A stretch of 38,306 nt of DNA from positions 1-38,306 of the forward strand of contig CAKZPN010000051.1 in assembly GCA_937139335.1 (NCBI GenBank), in the 5' to 3' direction. This document shows, one piece after another, positions 18,688 through 28,813 of the stretch. The first letter of the stretch is position 1, and each line of letters begins with the position of its first letter. The translations under genes were made by a program, and so were the position numbers. The DNA comes from an uncultured Roseicyclus sp. (GTDB taxonomy: Bacteria > Pseudomonadota > Alphaproteobacteria > Rhodobacterales > Rhodobacteraceae). Below the pieces are notes generated by a model that saw only the letters and a program-made list of their open reading frames with translations, searched no databases and was not told the DNA's origin.

Positions 18688-19329
18688 TCACTGTTGCGCC
18701 ACCCGTGCGATGAGCCGCTCCACCTCCGGCCCCAGGTCCTCCACGATCAGCGCGACCCCCGCGGCGTTGGGGTGGATGCCGTCGGGCTGCATGTAGGCGG
18801 CAAAGGCCGCGCGGCGATCCCCCCCGGCCGCATCGCTGAGCGCACCAAGGAAGTTATCCACATGTAGGGCGTCATATTGCGCGGCAAGGTCGGGATACAT
18901 CGCGTTGAACCCCTGCTGGAATTCCGGCCCGTAATTGCCCGGCGCCTGCAGGCCGATCAGCAGAACGTCGATGCCCGCGGCATTCGCTGCCTGCAAGATG
19001 CCATCCAGGTTCGCGCGGCTCGTCTCTGGCGGGATCGCGCGGAGCAGGTCGTTGCCGCCCAGCGCCACGATCATCGCGTCCACCTCGGGCGTCAGGGTCC
19101 AGCCTACGCGCGCCAGCCCGCCGGCCGTGGTATCGCCTGAAACACCCGCGTTCAGCACGGTCACCTCATGGCCCCGGTCGCGCAACCAGGCCTGAAGCTG
19201 CGGCACGAAACCGTCGCCTTCGCGCAGCCCGTAGCCCTGCGTCAGGCTGTCGCCCAGCGCGGCGATCGTCACCTCCTCGGCCGCCACCGGCGCCGCGACC
19301 ATCAGCGACAGGGCAAGCGCCTTGCCCAT
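18688..19329 (-). CDS. tesA: Arylesterase / GDSL lysophospholipase-like hydrolase (TesA-like), secreted
   Basis: A 213-residue SGNH hydrolase. The nucleophile lies in IAALGDSLTQGYGL, the glycine and asparagine blocks follow in VLNAGVSGDTTAGGL and VALGGNDLL, and the Asp-His pair is in DGIHPNAAG. A short signal peptide (MGKALALSL, then an APVAA-type cleavage site) directs it to the periplasm. Members hydrolyse thioesters, aryl esters or lysophospholipids. I chose the ATG at 19329 because it gives a clean signal peptide; an in-frame ATG at 19383 would add 18 residues and overlap the start codon of the divergent ABC gene. The divergent pairing with ybbA-ybbP is the same as around tesA in Escherichia coli, supporting the name. 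Confidence 0.88.
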   Translation of the reverse strand: MGKALALSLMVAAPVAAEEVTIAALGDSLTQGYGLREGDGFVPQLQAWLRDRGHEVTVLNAGVSGDTTAGGLARVGWTLTPEVDAMIVALGGNDLLRAIPPETSRANLDGILQAANAAGIDVLLIGLQAPGNYGPEFQQGFNAMYPDLAAQYDALHVDNFLGALSDAAGGDRRAAFAAYMQPDGIHPNAAGVALIVEDLGPEVERLIARVAQQ

Positions 19330-19381
19330 CCCGGCCACGGCCCCATATGCCTGAGACCAAAGTAAACCGAGGCGTTCAGTC

Positions 19382-20077
19382 ATGGCCGATCCTGTCCTGT
19401 CCCTGTCGGACGCCCGCCTGTCGCTTGACGGCAACGCGGGCCGTGTGGACATCCTGCATGGCATCACGCTCGAAGTGCTCAAGGGCGAGACCGTGGCGCT
19501 CACGGGGCCGTCTGGATCGGGCAAATCGTCTCTCCTCATGCTCATGGGCGGGCTGGAACAGGCCACCGGGGGCGAGGTGCGCGCCCTCGGCCGGGATCTG
19601 ACCACCCTGACCGAGGATCAGCTTGCCCGCTTTCGCAGGGACAATATGGGGGTGGTGTTCCAATCCTTCCACCTGATCCCGACGATGACGGCGCTGGAAA
19701 ACGTCGCGACGCCGCTAGAACTGGCCGGCCACCGTGACGCCTTCGACCGTGCCGAGGCGGAGCTGGCGGCGGTGGGGCTTGCGTCTCGCTCGCATCACTA
19801 CCCCGGCCAGATGTCGGGCGGCGAACAGCAGCGCGTGGCGCTGGCCCGCGCCGCCGCGCCCCGGCCCGCGATCTTGCTGGCAGACGAGCCCACCGGCAAT
19901 CTCGACGGCGCGAACGGTCAGGCGATCATGGAGATCCTCTTCGGGCTGCGCGACCGCCATGGCGCGACACTGGTGCTGGTGACGCATGCGCCGGAATTGG
20001 CCGCCCGCTGCGACCGCGAGGTGCGGCTGCGCGACGGTTGGCTCGAAACCGACGCGATGCGGGACGCTGCCGAATGA
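19382..20077 (+). CDS. ybbA: ABC transporter ATP-binding protein, YbbA/LolD type
   Basis: A 231-residue cytoplasmic ATPase of the LolD/MacB class. Walker A is GPSGSGKSS, the Q-loop lies in [17 protein letters not shown], the signature is [14 protein letters not shown], Walker B with the class-typical ADEPTGNLD follows, and the switch histidine is in LVTHAPELA. Such ATPases drive mechanotransmission across the envelope with FtsX/MacB-type permeases rather than solute import. The start ATG has GAGG nine bases upstream. Its stop overlaps the start of the permease gene (ATGA). The partner permease and the divergent esterase make the YbbA assignment fairly firm. Confidence 0.93.
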   Translation: MADPVLSLSDARLSLDGNAGRVDILHGITLEVLKGETVALTGPSGSGKSSLLMLMGGLEQATGGEVRALGRDLTTLTEDQLARFRRDNMGVVFQSFHLIPTMTALENVATPLELAGHRDAFDRAEAELAAVGLASRSHHYPGQMSGGEQQRVALARAAAPRPAILLADEPTGNLDGANGQAIMEILFGLRDRHGATLVLVTHAPELAARCDREVRLRDGWLETDAMRDAAE

Positions 20078-22599
20078 GCGTCGCGCTGCGCATCGCTCGG
20101 CGGGAGCTGCGCGGCGGGCTCAGGGGCTTTCGTATCTTCATCGCCTGTCTCGCCCTTGGTGTCGCGGCCATCGCCGCTGTCGGATCGGTGCGCGAGGCGA
20201 TCCAGTCGGGGCTGACGCGCGAGGGCGCGGTGATCCTCGGCGGCGATGCCGAGATGAGTTTCACCTACCGGTTCGCGGACGAGGGCGAGCGCGCCTTCAT
20301 GGACGGGATCGCGGTGGAGGTCTCCGAAACGGTCGATTTCCGCTCCATGGTCGTCGTCGACCGCAACACCGGGCCGGAGTACGGGCTGACCCAGGTGCGC
20401 GGCGTCGACGGGGCCTGGCCGCTCTATGGCGAAGCCGGCCTGTCGCCCGACATCCCGCTGGACGACGCGCTCGCCACCACCGACCGCTCGGGCGCGGTGA
20501 TGGACCAGCTCCTGATCGACCGGCTGGCGCTGCAGATCGGCGACATCTTCCGCCTCGGCACGCAGGAGTTCGAGTTGCGCGCGGCTTTGATCACCGAACC
20601 CGACGGCGCATCCGGCGGTTTCGGCCTTGGCCCGCGCACCATTGTGACGCTGGCGGGGCTGGAGGGGTCAGGCCTCCTGACCCCGGGCACGCTCTACGAG
20701 AGCCAGTATCGCCTCGCCCTGCCGCCCGGCGCCGATCTTGCGGCGCATGAGGCCGAGGCGCGCAGGCGGTTCGAGGACAGCGGCATGCGCTGGCGCGACA
20801 GCCGCAACGGCGCGCCGGGCGTGCAGGAATTCGTCGACCGCATCGGCGCGTTCCTCGTGCTGGTGGGTCTTGCGGGGCTGGCCGTCGGCGGAGTCGGCGT
20901 GTCGTCGGCGGTGCGCGCCTATCTCGACGGCAAGGTGGAGACGATCGCGACACTGAAGACGCTGGGCGCCGAAAGCCGCACAATCTTCACCGCCTATTTC
21001 GCGCAGATCGGGCTGCTGACGCTGGTGGGGCTTGTGCTTGGCCTGAGCCTTGGCGCAGTTCTGCCCTTCGTCTTCGCGCCCCTCATCGCCGCACAACTGC
21101 CCGTGCCCATCGCCTTTGCGCTCTACCCTGGTCCGCTGGTCGAGGCGGCGATCTACGGCGCGCTCACCGCGCTCATCTTCACGCTCTGGCCGCTCGCCCG
21201 GACCGAACAGGTGCGCGCCGCGGCGCTGTTCCGCGACGCTTCCGGCCCGGCGCGGCACTGGCCCCGGCCGGTCTACCTGGTCGTGATCCTCGCGCTGGCG
21301 GCCACGCTGGTCGGTCTCGCCACCTGGCTCTCGGGCATCCCGCGCCTTGCACTCGGCACGGCGGGCGGCATCGTCGGCGCGCTCCTCCTCCTTATGTTGT
21401 CGGCGCTGGCCATCCGCGCGCTATCCCGCCGCCTCGCCCGCGCCAGGGCGCTGCGCGGCCTCACCGCGCTCCGCACCGCGCTGGGCGCGGTCGGCGGGCC
21501 AGGGTCCGAGGCGACGAGCGTGGTGCTGTCGCTCGGCCTCGGCCTCGCCGTGCTTGCCGCAGTGGGCCAGATCGACAGCAACCTGCGCGCCGCGATCCAG
21601 CGCGACCTGCCGGAAGTTGCGCCGTCCTACTTCTTCGTCGACATCCAGCCCGACCAGTTGCAACCCTTCCTAGACCGCGTCACCGGTGACCCCGCCGTCA
21701 GCCGCGTCGACACCGCGCCGATGCTGCGTGGCATCATCACCCGGATCAACGGCCAGCGCGCTCAGGACGTGGCGGGCGACCATTGGGTGATCCGCGGCGA
21801 CCGGGGTCTCACCTACACCACCACCGCGCCCCCGGCGGAGGAGATCGTGGCGGGAAGCTGGTGGCCCGACGACTACGACGGTCCGCCGCTCGTCGCCGTC
21901 GCCGCCGAGGAAGCGGGCGAGATCGGGCTCACCATCGGTGACACCCTCACTGTCGACGTCCTTGGCCGTGACATCCAGGCAACGATCGCCGCACTGCGCG
22001 AGGTGCGGTTCGAGAACGCCGGCATCGGCTTCGTCCTGACCCTGTCGCAAAACGCGCTCGCGGGCGCGCCCCACACCCACATCGCCACCGTCTACGCCGA
22101 GGAGGAGGCCGAGGCCGCGATCCTGCGCGACGTGGCGGGCGCCGCGCCGAACATCACCGCGATCCGGGTCCGCGACGCGCTCGACCAGGTGGCCGAGGCG
22201 CTGCGCAGCCTCGCCGCCGCGACCTCCTACGGCGCGGCCGCGACGCTGATCACCGGTTTCATCGTCCTGATCGGCGCGGCGGCGGCGGGCGAGCGCGGGC
22301 GCGTGTACGAGGCCGCCGTGATGAAGACGCTGGGCGCCAGCCGCGCCGGCATCCTGGCGAGCTTTGCGCTCCGCTCCGCGATCCTGGGCGCGGCGGCGGG
22401 CGCAGTGGCGATCCTGGCGGGTGCGCTGGGGGGATGGGCGGTGATGACCTTCGTGATGGACACCACCTATGCGTTCGAGCCGGTCTCGGCGGTCGCGATC
22501 ATCCTGGGCGGGGCGCTGGCCACCTTGCTGTCGGGCGTCGCATTCGCCTGGCGGCCGCTGTCGGCGCGACCGGCGCGGGTGTTGCGCGCACGCGACTGA
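20074..22599 (+). CDS. ybbP: ABC transporter permease, YbbP type (FtsX family)
   Basis: An 841-residue inner-membrane protein with the duplicated FtsX-type layout of YbbP: one span near residues 20-40, a large periplasmic segment, then blocks of spans around LVLVGLAGLAVGGVGVSSAV, ILALAATLVGLATWL and TLITGFIVLIGAAAAGERG, with a second periplasmic segment in between. The KTLGAESRTIF and KTLGASRAGIL coupling segments that follow the spans occur once per half, as expected. The ATG at 20074 overlaps the ybbA stop (ATGA). The function of YbbAP is poorly defined; with a secreted esterase next door, lipid or lysophospholipid handling in the envelope is plausible inference. Confidence 0.92.
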   Translation: MSVALRIARRELRGGLRGFRIFIACLALGVAAIAAVGSVREAIQSGLTREGAVILGGDAEMSFTYRFADEGERAFMDGIAVEVSETVDFRSMVVVDRNTGPEYGLTQVRGVDGAWPLYGEAGLSPDIPLDDALATTDRSGAVMDQLLIDRLALQIGDIFRLGTQEFELRAALITEPDGASGGFGLGPRTIVTLAGLEGSGLLTPGTLYESQYRLALPPGADLAAHEAEARRRFEDSGMRWRDSRNGAPGVQEFVDRIGAFLVLVGLAGLAVGGVGVSSAVRAYLDGKVETIATLKTLGAESRTIFTAYFAQIGLLTLVGLVLGLSLGAVLPFVFAPLIAAQLPVPIAFALYPGPLVEAAIYGALTALIFTLWPLARTEQVRAAALFRDASGPARHWPRPVYLVVILALAATLVGLATWLSGIPRLALGTAGGIVGALLLLMLSALAIRALSRRLARARALRGLTALRTALGAVGGPGSEATSVVLSLGLGLAVLAAVGQIDSNLRAAIQRDLPEVAPSYFFVDIQPDQLQPFLDRVTGDPAVSRVDTAPMLRGIITRINGQRAQDVAGDHWVIRGDRGLTYTTTAPPAEEIVAGSWWPDDYDGPPLVAVAAEEAGEIGLTIGDTLTVDVLGRDIQATIAALREVRFENAGIGFVLTLSQNALAGAPHTHIATVYAEEEAEAAILRDVAGAAPNITAIRVRDALDQVAEALRSLAAATSYGAAATLITGFIVLIGAAAAGERGRVYEAAVMKTLGASRAGILASFALRSAILGAAAGAVAILAGALGGWAVMTFVMDTTYAFEPVSAVAIILGGALATLLSGVAFAWRPLSARPARVLRARD

Positions 22600-22661
22600 A
22601 TGCCCGCCAAACCGGCCCCTTTCCCCTTGCCAAGCCCGCCCCGAAGGCGCACGTCAATCCC

Positions 22662-23462
22662 ATGTTGCGCCCGCTTCGTTCCCTCCTCGGCCGCAAATCT
22701 GCCGCCAGATTCGTTCCCGTGCAGGCCACGCCAGACCTGCCGCGACCGGCTTCGACGACCTATGTCGTGGGCGACCTGCATGGCCGCTCGGACCTGTTGG
22801 AACTGATGCTCGAGCTGATCGACGCGCATATTGGCGGCACCGGCAGCGCCGACCCCAAGCTGGTCTTCGTCGGCGACTACATCGACCACGGCCCCGACAG
22901 CGCCGGCGTCGTCGCGCGGATGCAGGAACTGACGCGGGATTTCCCGGATAACGTCACCTGCCTGATGGGCAATCACGAGCGGATGCTGATGGATTTCCTG
23001 GCCGACCCGACGCTGCGAGGCCCCCGCTGGCTGCGCGAAGGCGGCGCCGCGACGCTCGAAAGCTTCCGCGTCTCGCCCGACGACCTCTACCAGACTGCGC
23101 CGTCGGAGGCCTGGATTGACGCTGCGGCCCGGCTGTCCCGCGCGCTGGGCGAGGATGCGCGCGACTGGTTCGAAAACTGCCCGCTCAGCTGGTCCTCGGG
23201 CAATCTCTGGGTCGTCCATGCCGGCGCCGACCCGGCCCGCCCGATGGAGGGGCAGACCGCCCGGGTACTGCTCTGGGGCCACCCCGAGTTCGACAGCGCG
23301 CCGCGCGGCGACGACGCCTGGGTCGCGCATGGCCATGTGGAGCGCGATACGCCCTCCATCGAAGACGGGCGCATCGCCATCGACACCGCCGCCTGGTCGA
23401 CCGGCAAGCTCACCGCCATCGCCGTCAAGCCCGACGGCAGCCACGCATTCCTGCAGACCTGA
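22662..23462 (+). CDS. Metallophosphoesterase, PPP-type serine/threonine phosphatase-like
   Basis: A 266-residue cytoplasmic phosphoesterase with all metal-site motifs of the calcineurin-like fold: GDLHGR (Asp38, His40), GDYIDHGPDS (Asp72), GNHE (Asn104, His105), a later VVHAG and the C-terminal AHGHVERD. The order and spacing resemble bacterial PPP phosphatases (PrpA/PphA) and diadenosine-tetraphosphate hydrolases. The ATG at 22662 precedes the first motif by 36 residues and has only a distant GAAGG, so the start is less sure. A short GGCGA/TTCGCC dyad follows the stop. It lies 62 bases after ybbP and may be co-transcribed. The substrate is not determined. Confidence 0.87.
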   Translation: MLRPLRSLLGRKSAARFVPVQATPDLPRPASTTYVVGDLHGRSDLLELMLELIDAHIGGTGSADPKLVFVGDYIDHGPDSAGVVARMQELTRDFPDNVTCLMGNHERMLMDFLADPTLRGPRWLREGGAATLESFRVSPDDLYQTAPSEAWIDAAARLSRALGEDARDWFENCPLSWSSGNLWVVHAGADPARPMEGQTARVLLWGHPEFDSAPRGDDAWVAHGHVERDTPSIEDGRIAIDTAAWSTGKLTAIAVKPDGSHAFLQT

Positions 23463-23697
23463 CGCACCGGCGATTCGCCGCCCTGCGACAAGCCCGAGCG
23501 CACCGCCCCGGCCGGATCATGGACCGAAGCGATGCACCCGGATCGGAGACCTGCCGGCGCCCTGGGGCGCAGGAGGGACAACACCGGTTCGGCAAGATCT
23601 CCAGGGGCAGTCCGCGCGTGCCCGCCTTCCACCCCTCCAATTGCTTGGATGGCCTGAGCATATCCGGGACCGATCATAGGAAAAAGCTGAGAGTGTA

Positions 23698-23733
23698 TTG
23701 ATATCTGATTGGATAAACCTAATCATTGACACA
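23698..23733 (+). promoter_or_regulatory. Candidate promoter of the OxyR-like gene, possibly leaderless
   Basis: The 270-base gap 23463-23732 is GC-rich except for its last ~55 bases. There TTGATA (23698-23703) and AATCAT (23721-23726) sit 17 bases apart, five and four matches to the sigma-70 hexamers. The expected start of transcription would fall at or next to the ATG at 23733, and no ribosome site precedes that ATG. An imperfect dyad (GATT at 23707-23710, AATC at 23721-23724) between them could be a LysR-type box. Confidence 0.35.
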
Positions 23734-24671
23734 TGCCCGTCTCCGTTCCCCCGATCACGCTGCGCCAGATGCGCTATCTCCTTGCGCTGGAGGAAACGCA
23801 GCATTTCCGCGAAGCCGCCGAAAGCTGCGGGATCTCGCAACCCTCCCTCTCGGTTCAGGTGAAGACGCTGGAGGAGGCGCTGGGCCTGACCCTGGTCGAA
23901 CGCGGCCGCGGGCCCGTGCGCCTGACGCTGGCGGGGCGCGAGGTGGCGCGGCGGGCGCGCGAGATTCTCGACGCGACGCAAGGCATCCTCGATCTGTCGG
24001 TGACGCTGAAATCGGGGCTGGGCGGCACGATCCGTCTGGGCACCTCGGTCACGCTCGGCCCTTACTTCATGCCGCATGTGGTCGGCGACCTGCGCGAAAC
24101 CAGCCCCGACCTCCGCCTCTACATCCGCGAGGCCGCGCCGCGTGACCTGCTGCGCGAGCTGCACGACGGGGTGCACGACCTGATCCTGACGCAACTGCCG
24201 GTATCGGGTGCCACGCTGTCGACCACACGCCTGTTTCGCGAGCCGCTGTCGGTTGCCCTGCCGAGGGGCCATCCCCTGACCGCGCAGGAGGTGCTGGGGA
24301 ACGACGACCTGGCGGGCGAGACGATCCTGGCGCTCGCGCCCGGCTACGCGCTCTACGATGTGATCGCCGCGGTCTGCTCGGAAACCGGGGCCGAGTTGTC
24401 GCGCGACTACGAGGGCACGTCTCTCGACGCATTGCGGCAGATGGTGGCGATGAACATGGGTCTGACGTTTCTGCCGGCGCTCTATGTCGAAAGCGAGATC
24501 GCCGGCCGCGCGCAGGATGTTGAGATCCGGCCCTTTCGCGGGCGGCGGCTTGCGCGGTCGGTCGGGCTGGTGTGGCGTACCGCCTCGGGCGCGGGTCCGG
24601 CCTATGAGCGGCTGGCCGCCGCGATGCGCGGCACCGCGCGGCGCTTTCCGCAACTGGTGCTCGAAGGCTGA
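23733..24671 (+). CDS. OxyR-like LysR-family regulator lacking the peroxidatic cysteine
   Basis: A 312-residue LysR-type regulator. The N-terminal winged helix (ITLRQMRYLLALEETQHF, then SQPSLSVQVKTLEEALG) and effector domain match OxyR along the whole length, including LRQMVAMNMGLTFLPALYV. In OxyR the redox loop has Cys199 and Cys208 nine residues apart. The aligned loop here reads GYALYDVIAAVC: Ala206 stands in place of the first cysteine while Cys215 keeps the second. Disulfide sensing of hydrogen peroxide by the classical route is thus not possible. It may sense another signal or be locked in one state. No catalase or peroxiredoxin gene is adjacent; the next gene is an Ldh2-like protein. 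The ATG at 23733 has no ribosome site, but an in-frame start further in would cut the HTH. Confidence 0.85.
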   Translation: MPVSVPPITLRQMRYLLALEETQHFREAAESCGISQPSLSVQVKTLEEALGLTLVERGRGPVRLTLAGREVARRAREILDATQGILDLSVTLKSGLGGTIRLGTSVTLGPYFMPHVVGDLRETSPDLRLYIREAAPRDLLRELHDGVHDLILTQLPVSGATLSTTRLFREPLSVALPRGHPLTAQEVLGNDDLAGETILALAPGYALYDVIAAVCSETGAELSRDYEGTSLDALRQMVAMNMGLTFLPALYVESEIAGRAQDVEIRPFRGRRLARSVGLVWRTASGAGPAYERLAAAMRGTARRFPQLVLEG

Positions 24672-24716
24672 GGCTGCGCCATTGACGCCTGTGGACCCGG
24701 CGGCAAGACTGCGCGC

Positions 24717-25427
24717 ATGATCGAGCGTCTCACCCTCCTTGATGTCCAGGCCCTGGCCCGCGACTGCCTGGCCCGCGCCGGCGCGCCCGACCGGGTCGCG
24801 CAGGCCGTCGCCGCCGAGATCGCCGCGGCCGAGGCGGCTGGGGAACGGCGGCACGGGATGGAGGCGCTGCTGCGCGACATCCGCCTGATCCGATACGGTC
24901 GCGTCGACGCTGCCGCCGCCCCCTCCGTCAGCAAGCCGAGGCCGGGGGTGATGCGCTGCGATGCCGCGCACGGCTTCGCAGCCGCCGCCCTGGTCGAAAC
25001 ATTGGAGACGCTGGCCGACCTTGCCCACCGGCAGGGGATCGCGCTGTTGCGGCTCGACCGGGCAAGCGATCCTGGGGCGATGATTCACACGACCGCCGTG
25101 CTGGCCGCGCAGGGGCTGAGCGCGCTGACCTTCGGGGCCGCCGGGTCAGGGCGCATCGCCCATCCCGACTGCGTCACCCCCGCGATCCTGCGGCACCCGC
25201 CGCGGGACGCGGTCGAGATGCTGTTGCCGCAGACCCGGGGCGGCCAGCCGCCCGACAGCCCGATCGGCGGCATGGTCACGCACGGGGCCTGGGTGATCGC
25301 GATGGATGCGGCCTCGGTCGACGACACGGTCGGTATCGCGAGCATCTGGGACAGCGCCCCGCAGCGCGCCCCGGCGCACGAGATCGCCATTTCCTCCGAA
25401 TTCCTCGAACAGATCGTGACAGCCTGA
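24717..25427 (+). CDS. Ldh2-family (malate/L-lactate dehydrogenase-like) oxidoreductase, shortened
   Basis: A 236-residue protein. The N-terminal half matches the Ldh2/YlbC/DpkA family of NAD(P)H-dependent 2-oxoacid and cyclic imine reductases: GERRHGMEALLRDIRLIRYG (residues about 41-60) corresponds to the SHG motif with its catalytic histidine, and CDAAHGFAAAALVETLE to the DGxxGxG block. Active members are about 330-350 residues. Here the usual asparagine-histidine-glycine segment reads DRASDPGAMIHTT, and the tNP and DMATS blocks cannot be found. It is therefore either an internally deleted, inactive relative or a divergent small member. The stop overlaps the start of the next LysR gene (TGATG), so it is still translated as part of an intact operon-like unit. 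Confidence 0.6.
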   Translation: MIERLTLLDVQALARDCLARAGAPDRVAQAVAAEIAAAEAAGERRHGMEALLRDIRLIRYGRVDAAAAPSVSKPRPGVMRCDAAHGFAAAALVETLETLADLAHRQGIALLRLDRASDPGAMIHTTAVLAAQGLSALTFGAAGSGRIAHPDCVTPAILRHPPRDAVEMLLPQTRGGQPPDSPIGGMVTHGAWVIAMDAASVDDTVGIASIWDSAPQRAPAHEIAISSEFLEQIVTA

Positions 25428-26428
25428 TGCCGGACACGTTGCTCAAGGGGTTGACGCTGCGCGGGCTCGAGGTGTTCGAGACGCTGGCGCGCACCGGATC
25501 GGTCGCGGTGACGGCCGACCAACTCGGGATGAGCGCGCCGGCGGTGTCGCAGCAGTTGCGCAACCTCAGCCAGGCGTTGGGGGCGGAGCTTGTCGACCAT
25601 TCCCGCCGCCCGATGGTGCTGACCCCCGCGGGCCGGCTGTTTCTGGGTCGGGCCGAGGCCGCGTTGCAGGCGCTGCGCGCGGGTCAGCGCGGCCTGTCCA
25701 TGCTCGACCTTGCCGATCTCTCGGCGCTGTCGCTGGGCGTGATCGAGGATTTCGAGAACGAGGTGACGCCGCAACTGGCCGCCGATCTGGCCGACGCGAT
25801 GACGCAATGCGCCTTTCGCCTCGTCACCGGGGCCAGCCACGCGCTGCACGGGCAGATCGCGCGGCGCGACCTCGACATCGCGATCTGCGCGGCAGGGCAC
25901 CCGGACCCCGCCGGCAGCCTGATCCATCCGCTCATCGACGACCCCTACATTCTCGCCGTGCCGACCGGGGTGGATGTCTCGGGCGGGCTGGCCGCGCTGT
26001 CGGGGCGGACGTTTCTGCGCCGCGACCCCGACCAGGTCATGGGCCAGCAGATCGAGCGTTACATCGCGGGTGCGGGCCTGAGCCTGCCGCAACGCTTCGA
26101 GATGGACTCCAACCAGTCGATCAGCGCGCTGGTCGCGGGCGGTACCGGCTGGACGATCACCACGCCGCTCAGCCTGCTGCGGGCCGGGCGCTTCGCCGGA
26201 GGCATCGACGCCCACCCCCTGCCCGGCGCCCCGATGTCGCGGCGCATCGTGCTCTATGCCACCGATGACTGGACCGGGCCGATCCCCGCACAGATCGCCG
26301 ACCGCGCGCGCGACCTGATCGAGGACCATTTCGCCGCACCGGGTCGGGCGCGGATGCCATGGCTCGGGGACAGTTTCCGGGTCCAGCGCGGGGCCGAAGC
26401 GGCCAGGGGCGCGCCCGAACCGGTATAG
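25427..26428 (+). CDS. LysR-family transcriptional regulator
   Basis: A 333-residue LysR-type regulator. The winged HTH is visible at residues about 10-70 (LRGLEVFETLARTGSVAVTA, then MSAPAVSQQLRNLSQALG, and LTPAGRLFLGRAEAAL). The remainder is a periplasmic-binding-protein-like effector domain, including DLDIAICAAGHPDPAGSLIH. The ligand is unknown. The ATG overlaps the stop of the Ldh2-like gene by one base, so it is coupled to it, and it may control that gene or the downstream acs region. The extra ~25 residues at the C-terminus are arginine-, glycine- and proline-rich and look disordered. Confidence 0.9.
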   Translation: MPDTLLKGLTLRGLEVFETLARTGSVAVTADQLGMSAPAVSQQLRNLSQALGAELVDHSRRPMVLTPAGRLFLGRAEAALQALRAGQRGLSMLDLADLSALSLGVIEDFENEVTPQLAADLADAMTQCAFRLVTGASHALHGQIARRDLDIAICAAGHPDPAGSLIHPLIDDPYILAVPTGVDVSGGLAALSGRTFLRRDPDQVMGQQIERYIAGAGLSLPQRFEMDSNQSISALVAGGTGWTITTPLSLLRAGRFAGGIDAHPLPGAPMSRRIVLYATDDWTGPIPAQIADRARDLIEDHFAAPGRARMPWLGDSFRVQRGAEAARGAPEPV

Positions 26429-26861
26429 CGTGCAGCCAAAACAGGCACGCGCGTAGATTTTTCGTAAATTTTTTTACTCTTTCTGCACTGCGCAGAGCAA
26501 CCCCTTTACACAAAAATGCAGCGGCCACAGACAGATGTTCTGAAATGATCACGAACCTGTCATCGTCCGCGCACATTCCGCAACGTCATGCCGCAAGGCG
26601 ACCGCGCGGGCTGAGCGACCAGACCGAGTCGCGCGCCGGGGTTGGAGGGACTGGAGACCCCCGGAGCACGCGCACATCGGTTGACGGCCGCGAGGTTGGG
26701 GGAGGCTGACCATCTGTATATCGTCCCGTAAGGGGCACGGGACGACGCAAGGCCACGACAGGCCTTTCTCGTGTCCCGAGATATCTGCGAACCGGCATCA
26801 ATGGCCGGGCTTCGCACGCCTGCTTATGCGCGCTGCGCGCAAACCTTGAGGGAGAGAGACC
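26429..26861 (+). other. Intergenic region upstream of acs
   Basis: A 433-base gap without a convincing gene. The first ~100 bases contain an AT-rich tract at about 26457-26480, a CTGCGCAG palindrome (26488-26495) and a TTTACA (26505-26510). No -10 hexamer stands at a proper distance from the TTTACA. A TGTATA at 26715-26720 could be a -10 for a transcript that begins at the hairpins described separately. The region is likely to hold the acs promoter and its regulatory sites. Confidence 0.5.
26721..26816 (+). promoter_or_regulatory. Structured leader of acs with three hairpins
   Basis: Hairpin 1 pairs TCGTCCCGT (26721-26729) with ACGGGACGA (26737-26745), nine perfect pairs and a 7-base loop. 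Hairpin 2 pairs AAGGCC (26749-26754) with GGCCTT (26761-26766), followed by TTCTC. Hairpin 3 pairs TGCGAACCGG (26786-26795) with CCGG (26805-26808) and TTCGCA (26811-26816) around a 2-base bulge. GTCCCG at 26773-26778 could replace the left arm of hairpin 1. The start codon lies 46 bases downstream. A cis-acting RNA or a small RNA is possible; no known family is recognised. Confidence 0.35.
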
Positions 26862-28805
<1,944 letters not shown>

Positions 28806-28813
28806 GCGGCGCC

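Noticed and set aside
17281..18867. Plus-strand frame of over 500 codons opposite glpD
   Set aside because: Shadow of glpD; composition and lack of domains argue against coding.
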